From Acholeplasma sp. OttesenSCG-928-E16 (GTDB lineage Bacteria; Bacillota_I; Bacilli_A; Acholeplasmatales; Acholeplasmataceae), in the NCBI GenBank assembly GCA_030266845.1, contig JAJDIT010000001.1:98174-162173 (forward strand): a stretch of DNA of 64,000 bases. Direction: 5' to 3'. Below are positions 45,070 to 52,688 of this stretch, piece by piece. The position numbers were made by a program, and so were the translations under genes. How positions within the stretch are numbered: position 1 is the stretch's first letter; the number at the start of each line of letters is the position of its first letter. Under the pieces are notes generated by a model. It was given only the letters and a program-made list of their open reading frames with translations. It had not been told where the DNA came from and searched no databases.

Positions 45070-45961
45070 ATACATTATTGGAATTGATGGTGGTGGCACA
45101 AAAACAATAGGATATCTTTTTGACGAAAAGGGTAAAGTGCTTGAAAAAATGGAAAACGGTTTTTCCAATTTTAGTGTTGATGAGATGGTAGCCACTTCAA
45201 ACATAAAAACAATAATTGATTATCTATATGAAAAAATTGACGATACGGATTTAAATATCAAAATCGTCATGGGGATAGCTGGTGCATCTAAGTTTCTTAA
45301 TAAAGGTTCATTTATAAGTGATTTAGAAGCAAAGTACCAGGCACAAGTTATTTTAGAGAATGACGCAGTAATTGCACTTTATTCTTTAAAGAAAAACATT
45401 AAGAATAAAAATTTCATCTTAGCAATTGGCGGAACAGGTAGTGCTGTGATGAGCTATGATGATAAAATTAGACTTTTTGGTGGATATGGTCATATCTTGG
45501 GTGATGAAGGTTCTGCATATCACACGGTGATTGAAAGTTTTAGACAAATAATTAGAAATTATGAAAGAAACAAGTCAACACTATTTGACAAATGTTTACT
45601 TAAAACGATTCATCAAGACGATGCAGAGGGTATCAAAAACTTTGTATATAACCACTCAAAAAGCGACATAGCAGCATTAGCCCAACAGATTTCTTATTTA
45701 GCCGATAACGGTTCTAAAGAGGCAATAAATATTTTAGAAAAAGAGGGAAGAATGTTGGCAAAACAGATAATTACCGCATATAAGTCCTTATCAAAAGATA
45801 AAGAAGTAATCATTGGATTAAGGGGTGGATTTATCTTAAAAAATAAGTTTGCACAAAATGCACTAAAAAAAGAACTTGATAAACATATCAAAGGATACAC
45901 CTTAGAAACGAATGGTGAAGAGCCTGTCGTTGGAACATATTATTTAGGAAAAGACAAATAG
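45062..45961 (+). CDS. BadF/BadG-family MurNAc/GlcNAc kinase (MurK-like)
   Basis: A 299-residue ASKHA sugar kinase starting with IGIDGGGTKTIGY (phosphate-1 motif), with IAIGGTGSAV near 120 and GGYGHILGDEGSAYHTV near 140. Directly between nagZ and murQ, it should phosphorylate MurNAc and/or GlcNAc released by NamZ and NagZ, as C. acetobutylicum MurK does. It is shorter than and clearly different from the first kinase at 11389, so the pair may divide the two sugars. It overlaps nagZ by 8 bases. Confidence 0.82.
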   Translation: MNKYIIGIDGGGTKTIGYLFDEKGKVLEKMENGFSNFSVDEMVATSNIKTIIDYLYEKIDDTDLNIKIVMGIAGASKFLNKGSFISDLEAKYQAQVILENDAVIALYSLKKNIKNKNFILAIGGTGSAVMSYDDKIRLFGGYGHILGDEGSAYHTVIESFRQIIRNYERNKSTLFDKCLLKTIHQDDAEGIKNFVYNHSKSDIAALAQQISYLADNGSKEAINILEKEGRMLAKQIITAYKSLSKDKEVIIGLRGGFILKNKFAQNALKKELDKHIKGYTLETNGEEPVVGTYYLGKDK

Positions 45962-45970
45962 GGGGAGAAT

Positions 45971-46879
45971 ATGGTAAACATTAATAACATAAGTACAGAG
46001 AAGAGAAATTCTCGAACAACCAATATGGATGTGGCAGTAACTGAGGAGTTACTTAAGCTATTAAACGATGAGGATAAACTAGTCCCATATGCAGTAGAAA
46101 AGGCGATTCCGCAAATCGCCAAAGTCGTTGATGTGGTTGCCAAAAAGTTAGAAAACGGGGGAAGACTTCTATATATTGGTGCTGGTACAAGCGGAAGAAT
46201 TGGCGTATTGGATGCTAGTGAATGCCCACCTACTTTTGGTGTAGAAGATGGTGTTATAGTAGGGATTATTGCCGGCGGAGACTATGCACTTAGAAATGCT
46301 GTTGAAGGGGTTGAAGATTCTAAGGAAGAAGCTATCAACGACCTAAAAAGACATAACTTAAGCGATAAAGATTTCTTAATAGGAATTGCTGCTAGTGGAA
46401 GAACACCATATGTAGTTGGTGGATTAGAATACGCAAATTCAATCAATTGCGAGACCGCATGTGTAACAACTAGTTCAGATTCGATCGTTTCTAAAATAGT
46501 TAAATACCCAATCGAGGCAATAACAGGAGCAGAGCCACTTACTGGTTCAACAAGAATGAAATCAGGGACAGCTCAGAAACTAATCCTTAACATGATTTCA
46601 ACTGCCGTTATGGTAAAACTTGGAAAAGTCTATGAAAACTTAATGATCGATGTTCAAATGAGTAATGATAAATTAGTATCAAGGGCTGAGAGAATTGTGA
46701 TGGAAGTAACTGGCGTTTGCCAAGAAACAGCAGCTAAATATTTAAAAAAATTTAATTCAGTTAAATATGCGGTTTTCTCAATTTTAACAGAAGTGGAAGA
46801 TTTAGATAGAATAGAAAAGATTCTTAAAGAAAACAAAAATAATGTTAGAGAATCAATCAAGAAGTATCAGAAAGGGTAA
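45971..46879 (+). CDS. murQ: N-acetylmuramic acid 6-phosphate etherase
   Basis: Cleaves the lactyl ether of MurNAc-6-phosphate to give GlcNAc-6-phosphate and D-lactate; cytoplasmic SIS-fold dimer. Signatures: GAGTSGRIGVLDASECPPTF with catalytic Glu (about 83), NAVEGVEDSKEEA with the second Glu (about 114), IAASGRTPYV and GSTRMKSGTAQKL. The length of 302 is standard. AGGGGGAGA precedes the ATG. It links AnmK and the kinases to NagA/NagB, and its D-lactate product points to the dehydrogenase at 6573. Confidence 0.97.
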   Translation: MVNINNISTEKRNSRTTNMDVAVTEELLKLLNDEDKLVPYAVEKAIPQIAKVVDVVAKKLENGGRLLYIGAGTSGRIGVLDASECPPTFGVEDGVIVGIIAGGDYALRNAVEGVEDSKEEAINDLKRHNLSDKDFLIGIAASGRTPYVVGGLEYANSINCETACVTTSSDSIVSKIVKYPIEAITGAEPLTGSTRMKSGTAQKLILNMISTAVMVKLGKVYENLMIDVQMSNDKLVSRAERIVMEVTGVCQETAAKYLKKFNSVKYAVFSILTEVEDLDRIEKILKENKNNVRESIKKYQKG

Positions 46880-46883
46880 TTTA

Positions 46884-48581
46884 ATGAAATATTTCAGATT
46901 TATTTTTCTAGCGTTTCTCATTGGAGTTACACTATATGCTTGTGGACCATCAATAAAGCTTACTGGGGTTACTGATAAAGAGGTTATGATGGGAATGGAG
47001 TTTGATCCACTAGATGGAGTTAAGGCGATGGATTCTAAATTAGGAGACATAACAGAAAACATTATAGTATCTGGCGAAGTCAACATTAATAAGTTAGGTA
47101 GTTATGACTTGGAGTATTCAGTTGTTGGTTCTAACAACCAAAAGGCAGAAGCTAAAAGAAAAATAACAGTAGTGGACTTTGTTACAGAACAGGATGTTTT
47201 GAATTTAGTGAGTGATTTTGCTACCGCAGAGACAAAGGATCAACTGGTTAGTAGTGTTTTTGAAAAGCCGGTGAAATGGCAATCTTCTAATCCAAATTTA
47301 TATTCAATAAAAGACAATGTGGGAACAGTTAATAAGTCAATGCAAAAACATCAAAGCCAAACTGTAACTATTTCCGCAACAATTGAAAATGAAGATAATA
47401 CAATAAGCTTTTTTCAAAAAGACATCGTGGTAGGACCGATTGTGTTTGCAGAAATGCGAGAAACGCCAGTATCTACTTACTTTTCCACTGGGGTAATGTC
47501 TTTTTACAAATCAAATAGTACGCGATATAAAAATGAAGGAAAAGTTTTTTCTGATAATACTAGAGAAGTACTAGATATCGTAAATTATGCCTTTGTCGAA
47601 TTTGATGCCAATGCAGAAGTAAAGATGGATACAGCAGCTTATGTTAGCGATGTTGTTGATTTAAGAAATGATGATGTAAGGGCGATTTTTTGTATCAAAG
47701 GAGTTAGTGGAACAGGTTCACAAAACTTCTCAAAAGTCTGTTCTGATGGAGTCCTAAGGACCAAATTCGTAAAGAATTTAATGGATTTAGTTGATGAACA
47801 CAATTTTGATGGTTTAGATATCGATTGGGAAACCGCTGATGGATATCCGGTAGTCGCATCCTTGCTTAATTTATTAGTAAGGGACCTAAAAGGAGAGATG
47901 ATTAGAAGACAGGAAGAAGGTGGGTCACCTTACTTACTATCAGCTGCAATACCTTCAAGTGGATGGGGATTAGTTGCCGATAGATTTGATATTCCAACGT
48001 TAAACCTATACTTAGACTACATTAACTTGATGAGTTATGATATGAATTCAAGTGCGAAGACAACTCACGTTTCACCGTTACACATTTCATCTTATGATGG
48101 TGGATTTGGATTTGGTGGAGACTATGGTGTAACAACACTAACAAAAAAAGGATTTGATCCTTCAAAAATAATAGTTGGAGCTTCTGGTTATGGTAAGGCT
48201 TATAAAGTAACTGGTCCTAGTAAACATCAAGATCTTCCATTTTTAGGAGTGAGCGGAACACTAACATCAATAACAGGAGTTTCGGGGTCATATGCTAGTG
48301 GAACATTATTTTTAAAAGGAGTTCAAGAATTAATTGCAACCGGAAGATATGAGATTTATCATGAATATAATACTAGTGGAAACTTTGTAGGCACATATAT
48401 TTACAGTCAAGCTGATGGTTATTTCGTAACATACGATAGTGATAAGGCAATAAGCGAGAAATATCGATATGTTCTTAAAACAAAAGGGCAAGGGATTATG
48501 TTCTGGTGTTATGGAGAAGATGCTGATGATATAATTGTCGATACACTTTATAAGGAATATATGAGAAGCCAAACATCATAA
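46884..48581 (+). CDS. GH18-family lipoprotein (chitinase or endo-N-acetylglucosaminidase type)
   Basis: A 565-residue surface lipoprotein: lipobox ending LYAC near residue 20, an Ig/DUF5011-like domain (about 22-97) resembling the one on the binding lipoprotein at 28511, a Big-like domain (about 100-185), and a GH18 TIM barrel (about 200-560). The catalytic DGLDIDWE is at about 309-316 and INLMSYDM lies further on. It should cleave beta-1,4 GlcNAc bonds in chitin-like or peptidoglycan glycans outside the cell. ATG at 46884 gives a clean lipoprotein signal; an upstream in-frame start at 46842 would spoil it. Last gene of the 20-kb run. Confidence 0.88.
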   Translation: MKYFRFIFLAFLIGVTLYACGPSIKLTGVTDKEVMMGMEFDPLDGVKAMDSKLGDITENIIVSGEVNINKLGSYDLEYSVVGSNNQKAEAKRKITVVDFVTEQDVLNLVSDFATAETKDQLVSSVFEKPVKWQSSNPNLYSIKDNVGTVNKSMQKHQSQTVTISATIENEDNTISFFQKDIVVGPIVFAEMRETPVSTYFSTGVMSFYKSNSTRYKNEGKVFSDNTREVLDIVNYAFVEFDANAEVKMDTAAYVSDVVDLRNDDVRAIFCIKGVSGTGSQNFSKVCSDGVLRTKFVKNLMDLVDEHNFDGLDIDWETADGYPVVASLLNLLVRDLKGEMIRRQEEGGSPYLLSAAIPSSGWGLVADRFDIPTLNLYLDYINLMSYDMNSSAKTTHVSPLHISSYDGGFGFGGDYGVTTLTKKGFDPSKIIVGASGYGKAYKVTGPSKHQDLPFLGVSGTLTSITGVSGSYASGTLFLKGVQELIATGRYEIYHEYNTSGNFVGTYIYSQADGYFVTYDSDKAISEKYRYVLKTKGQGIMFWCYGEDADDIIVDTLYKEYMRSQTS

Positions 48582-48589
48582 TGATATTT

Positions 48590-48617
48590 AAAAAGACATC
48601 CGAGGATGTCTTTTTTT
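48590..48617. terminator. bidirectional terminator
   Basis: AAAAGACATC (48591-48600), loop CGAG, GATGTCTTTT (48605-48614) with T- and A-tracts on both sides. It serves the GH18 gene on plus and the deacetylase gene on minus. The stem core is the same as in the terminator at 54085. Confidence 0.88.
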
Positions 48618-48636
48618 AAAAGGTTATTAAGGTTAG

Positions 48637-49239
48637 TTATTTTACGGTTTCACTTACTGTTGTTGGATTAATATTAACACTACGATAAAAATCAATTATT
48701 TTTGGAAGAGCTGCCAAAGTATGTTCCATTGGATGCATTAAAATTAAATCGCCCCCTAGTATATTTTGAGTTGCACGATCAAACGCTAGTTGTTCTTCCT
48801 TATCGCGCCAATCAATAGTATCTTTATATTTTGTCCACATAATTGGTAAATATCCTAAATCCTCAGCTGCTTTTAACGTAATGTCATCATAAGCACCGCT
48901 TGGTGGAGCAAATAAAGTCATTTCAATACCAGTAACATCTTTAATTAAATTATGACACAATAAAATCTCTTCTTGGTTTTCTTGGTAAGTTAATGTATCG
49001 TGATCCTTATGATGATACCCATGATTTCCTAATTCATGGCCTTCAGCTACAATTTTTCTAAGCATTTCATGATTATCTGCACCCCACTCGCCAACAATGA
49101 AAAAAGTTGTTTTAACATTTTTTTCTCTTAAAACAGCTAGCATTTTGTCAACTATTTCAGTTCCCCAGTAGATGTTAATCATCATACAAACATTATTATT
49201 GTCTCTATTTCCAAATCTAAGTGCTTCTCTGTTTTCCAT
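48637..49239 (-). CDS. polysaccharide deacetylase-like protein with degenerate first motif
   Basis: A 200-residue NodB-fold protein without signal peptide. The metal-binding HxxxH is intact (His73 and His77 in NHGYHH), as are motif FAPPSGAY and the final LMHP. However, the usual TFDDG catalytic motif is replaced by INIYWGTE (21-28), so both conserved aspartates are absent, and the Arg of motif three is Ala. PdaB-like sporulation proteins have a similar WG start but normally keep one Asp. It may be catalytically impaired or use a different base. It follows the thioredoxin-like gene with 15 bases between them. Confidence 0.75.
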   Translation of the reverse strand: MENREALRFGNRDNNNVCMMINIYWGTEIVDKMLAVLREKNVKTTFFIVGEWGADNHEMLRKIVAEGHELGNHGYHHKDHDTLTYQENQEEILLCHNLIKDVTGIEMTLFAPPSGAYDDITLKAAEDLGYLPIMWTKYKDTIDWRDKEEQLAFDRATQNILGGDLILMHPMEHTLAALPKIIDFYRSVNINPTTVSETVK

Positions 49240-49254
49240 AAAAATCTCCTTTTT

Positions 49255-49665
49255 TTATTTATTTAGAAAGGCTTTAATGCTTTCTGTGCCCCAAATAAAG
49301 CCAGTTTCCGCATTTAAAACACCATCTTTAAAAACTAATATTGCTGGAACATAAGCGATCTCTATTCCAAATTCCTCTAACAAAACATCTCTGATATCTT
49401 GAGTTCTAATAATGAAAGATAGGCTCTTATGATTATCCGCGTAATCAAACACTAAACTTCTAATTTGTAGACAATATGGGCACTCGTTAGTATACATATA
49501 GAGTGTTTTTGTCTTTTTGTTTGTTATAATATCATCTAATGATTCAATATGACTATAATCAGAATAACTTCTAGTTTCTGGATCGCTGTTATCTTGACAC
49601 CCAAACATTAAAAAAACGATACCTAAAATCAAAGAAATAGAAATTGTTTTTAAAATTTTTTTCAA
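49255..49665 (-). CDS. thioredoxin-like lipoprotein
   Basis: A 136-residue extracytoplasmic thiol-disulfide protein: lipobox ending LMFGC (Cys23), then a thioredoxin fold with CPYC (Cys62, Cys65) and the cis-proline loop YVPAI. TTG at 49665 is chosen because AGAGGTG lies six bases upstream; the in-frame GTG at 49674 is inside that ribosome binding site. With this start the protein reads MKKILK..., a typical lipoprotein signal. Likely maintains disulfides or thiols of surface enzymes; its partner is unknown. Confidence 0.78.
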   Translation of the reverse strand: MKKILKTISISLILGIVFLMFGCQDNSDPETRSYSDYSHIESLDDIITNKKTKTLYMYTNECPYCLQIRSLVFDYADNHKSLSFIIRTQDIRDVLLEEFGIEIAYVPAILVFKDGVLNAETGFIWGTESIKAFLNK

Positions 49666-49761
49666 ATGGATCACCTCTATATGATTGTACTCTTTTTATA
49701 TGGTAATTTCAATTATATGCCCTTATTATATGCTTATTTTTTCATTTTTTGAAACAAATTA

Positions 49762-49809
49762 TACAAACGCTTTCATTTTATTCTTTTATTTAAATAAAAG
49801 GCTTATAAT
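49762..49809 (+). promoter_or_regulatory. SGNH operon promoter region with cre-like half site
   Basis: TACAAACGCTTTCA (49762-49775) has the strong right half of the cre consensus with two mismatches on the left. TATAAT (49804-49809) is a good -10, but the -35 at 49781-49786 (TTCTTT) is poor, suggesting need for an activator or weak expression. This lies in the 173-base divergent gap, which holds nothing else that I recognise. Confidence 0.5.
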
Positions 49810-49838
49810 AATAGTAGCGAAAAGGAAATGGTGATAAT

Positions 49839-50486
49839 ATGATTTTTAAAAAAGAAGACAAGATTATTTTTTTTGGCGATTCAATTACTTGGGCGGGAAA
49901 GTTAAAAGAAGATGGCGAAGGGGCTCCTGCTAATCATCCATTTGGTAATGGATTTGTAACACTATTGAATTCTTATTTTACAATTCATTATCCAGAACTT
50001 AACCTTAGACTAATAAATAAAGGAATTGGTGGAAATAGGGCATCTGATTTATTACAAAGAATAGATCAAGACGTTATTGCCCATAAGCCAAATTGGATGT
50101 TCATGATGATTGGTGTAAACGATGCTTGGAGACAATTTGATTCTGGGCAAATAAAAGAGTTTTTAATTCCTGATTCTGAATATAAGAAAAACATTGAATT
50201 AATTGTACAAAAAGCCCTAGGAAACGGGATTGGGGTTATTCTAGGATCACCATTTGTTGTTGATAAAAACAAAAAAGATCCTCTACGGGCAAAATTAGAT
50301 ACCTACAATAACATACTAAAAGAAATAGCTACTAAATATGACTTAAGATATGTTGACATACAAAGTAGATTTGATAAAGTTTTAAATAAGATTCATTCAT
50401 ATGTGATGACCAATGATAGAATTCATCTTAATTTTACAGGTCATATGATTATTATGGAAGAGATATTAGCAGCAATAAAAAAATAA
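49839..50486 (+). CDS. SGNH/GDSL-family hydrolase
   Basis: A 215-residue cytoplasmic esterase-type hydrolase with all four SGNH blocks: FFGDSITWAG (nucleophile Ser15), KGIGGNRASDLL (about 63), GVND (about 90) and DRIHLNFTGH (about 195). Such enzymes remove O-acetyl groups from sugars or peptidoglycan, or act as lysophospholipases. There is no signal peptide, so an intracellular deacetylation of imported sugars is plausible. First gene of the four-gene run to 54082. Confidence 0.85.
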   Translation: MIFKKEDKIIFFGDSITWAGKLKEDGEGAPANHPFGNGFVTLLNSYFTIHYPELNLRLINKGIGGNRASDLLQRIDQDVIAHKPNWMFMMIGVNDAWRQFDSGQIKEFLIPDSEYKKNIELIVQKALGNGIGVILGSPFVVDKNKKDPLRAKLDTYNNILKEIATKYDLRYVDIQSRFDKVLNKIHSYVMTNDRIHLNFTGHMIIMEEILAAIKK

Positions 50487-50503
50487 ATTAAGGAGAGAAA
50501 GAA

Positions 50504-51094
50504 ATGAAAAAGTTATTTTTGATGGTGGCTGTAGTTTTATTCGGGCTCGTATTAACGGCGTGTGATAACCTTGGGCCAAGAGAAAAAAGCTTACGAAACG
50601 CCTTGAAATCTTTATCTGAGGCATCAAATTATCAAATCAACATTAAAATTGATGATCAAGATGAAGAATTCAACATGGTTTTAAAATTTGATGGAGAATT
50701 ATCATATTTTAAGATGAATGAGGTTGAAGAGTATTATGAAGAAACAGCAAGTAGAATGGTTGTTTACCGTGTTGTTGGAGACAAAGTAACCGTAACTAGA
50801 GAAGATAAAAAGGAAGCAGATCCATATCAATTTTTAAGTTTAATGACATATGACTTATTCGAATATGTTGAATCTGCTGATCACTATTTATTAATTAATG
50901 GCAATGAAACCTTACCAAAACAATTTGTTCAAACAGTATTTGAAAATGCGATAGTCGCTAATTTTAAAATATCAGTAACTGGTAATGTTATTAGCGAGGT
51001 ATTATTTGATATTGTTCATAATGATGAAGTTTTTCCGGTTCAAATGACATACTCAAACTTTGGATCTGTTAGTTTAACATTACCGACCGTTTAG
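50504..51094 (+). CDS. small lipoprotein of unknown function
   Basis: A 196-residue lipoprotein with lipobox ending LVLTAC near residue 20. The rest alternates strands and acidic segments with no recognised family. AAGGAGAG precedes the ATG. It is 17 bases after the SGNH gene and 16 before the NAGPA gene, so it is co-transcribed with glycan enzymes. Function unknown. Confidence 0.6.
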   Translation: MKKLFLMVAVVLFGLVLTACDNLGPREKSLRNALKSLSEASNYQINIKIDDQDEEFNMVLKFDGELSYFKMNEVEEYYEETASRMVVYRVVGDKVTVTREDKKEADPYQFLSLMTYDLFEYVESADHYLLINGNETLPKQFVQTVFENAIVANFKISVTGNVISEVLFDIVHNDEVFPVQMTYSNFGSVSLTLPTV

Positions 51095-51110
51095 TAGGAG
51101 GGATTATAAA

Positions 51111-52688
51111 ATGAAAAAAATATTACTTAGTATATTATTTATTTTTGTTGCAGTATTATCTTTTCAGTTTGAGGCAAATGGAGAAGATGAGTTTAAAATA
51201 ATTACAGACAGTAGAGTTACTCAAATGGTTGATGGTGTGACCCATACAAAAATTATTGGGAAAGTAGTTTTTAATGGCGTACAAACAAATCAACAAATCA
51301 ATTATATTGGAGCTAATCTTAGTGAAAACACTGAACTTAGTTTAGCGACAGGCGATATGTTTAAAAGCTATACTAACGTTGCAACTTATCGTGGAGCGGA
51401 ATGTTGGGGAATGGGATCAGTTTTATCAATGATCGCTAGAATAAATACCAATAATCCGAGCACTGAAGTAATTGGGGGAGTAAATGGAGATGCTTACCTA
51501 ATCAATTCAACGGGTCAACCATTAGGAATTCACATTAGAGATTATCGATTAATTAACAAGCACATTAATGGCGGCAGCAGTACTGCAGTTGGGTATAAAG
51601 ATGATGGATCAGTAATTATTGGTGATCCCGTTTATTCTGGTTATCATATTAATGTTTATAATTCTGACAATGAATTGAAATTTCAAAAGCCAGTAGTAGT
51701 TAATCAGCTACCTGGTAATGATGAGATAGCGGTATTTTTCTCAAATTACAATACTGAATTGCCAGCGGAAATGAAAAAAACAATATTTGATGCGATCGAG
51801 ATTAAGTTTGATGCTCAAGATAAATCAACTAGTTCAGTTTACTTTGGTGAAGGAAAACTAAGAGAAACACTTCTTGAAAAGCACACTCCACAATTTGAAG
51901 AATTTGTAGTAACGGGTGCTTTTGATGAAAGTATTCTAAAAAGTGGTGACTATGTTATCGTCCAAGATAAAATAACTGGCGAGTTTGCTGATGTAAGACA
52001 CGCTATGGGCTTATGGCATCCACTAATTATTGATGGACAGACATATCAACCAAGCTACGTCAATCCTGAGATTCACCCTAGATCAGCTGTTGGAATCAAA
52101 GAGGATGGAACAGTATTCTTTGTTTCAGTTGATGGAAGGCAATCTCACAAACAAATGGATGGAATGAATTTTGCTCAATTAATCGGATTAATGAGATATT
52201 TTGGAGCTGTTGAAGCCTATAATTTAGATGGCGGCGGTTCATCTACATTTGTCATTAGAAATGATGAAAATAACAGAGCTTATGAAGTTCAAAATTCACC
52301 ATCTGATTCAAGAGTAAGATCAGTAGCTAATGGAATGTTCTTTGTTAGAGGGAAAACTGCACCAATGCCTGATTCAATTATTGGTTCTGACAATCGAACA
52401 AAACTTGTCGCTCCAAATAGAATAGTAGTAGACAATGGAAATATTAGCTTTAATGAGGTTGCTAATGCAAGTGGATATTATATAAATGTCAATGGAGTTG
52501 ACTATTATTCAGCAACCAACTCGATTTTTATTAACTTCCCTAATGGAACATTTAATATATCAGTTAGGGTAATCGGAAACAGTTCTTATGAATCGTCTGA
52601 TTACTCTGAATCAGTAATATATCAAGTTTATCGAGAAGAAGTTAGTGATTTAATTGAATTATTTAAAAACTACACTAAGTATAATTAA
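51111..52688 (+). CDS. secreted NAGPA-domain phosphodiester glycosidase
   Basis: A 525-residue secreted protein: signal peptide (about 1-24), a NAGPA (phosphodiester alpha-GlcNAcase) domain (about 85-420) with GVNGDAYLINSTGQPLG, HPRSAVGIKEDGT, and the hallmark AYNLDGGGSSTFV, then a C-terminal fibronectin-like domain (about 430-510). Bacterial NAGPA proteins are thought to uncover or remove sugars attached through phosphodiesters, such as teichoic-acid or wall-linked GlcNAc. No membrane anchor, so it may be released. GTAGGAGG ribosome binding site. It overlaps the GH5 gene by one base. Confidence 0.83.
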   Translation: MKKILLSILFIFVAVLSFQFEANGEDEFKIITDSRVTQMVDGVTHTKIIGKVVFNGVQTNQQINYIGANLSENTELSLATGDMFKSYTNVATYRGAECWGMGSVLSMIARINTNNPSTEVIGGVNGDAYLINSTGQPLGIHIRDYRLINKHINGGSSTAVGYKDDGSVIIGDPVYSGYHINVYNSDNELKFQKPVVVNQLPGNDEIAVFFSNYNTELPAEMKKTIFDAIEIKFDAQDKSTSSVYFGEGKLRETLLEKHTPQFEEFVVTGAFDESILKSGDYVIVQDKITGEFADVRHAMGLWHPLIIDGQTYQPSYVNPEIHPRSAVGIKEDGTVFFVSVDGRQSHKQMDGMNFAQLIGLMRYFGAVEAYNLDGGGSSTFVIRNDENNRAYEVQNSPSDSRVRSVANGMFFVRGKTAPMPDSIIGSDNRTKLVAPNRIVVDNGNISFNEVANASGYYINVNGVDYYSATNSIFINFPNGTFNISVRVIGNSSYESSDYSESVIYQVYREEVSDLIELFKNYTKYN

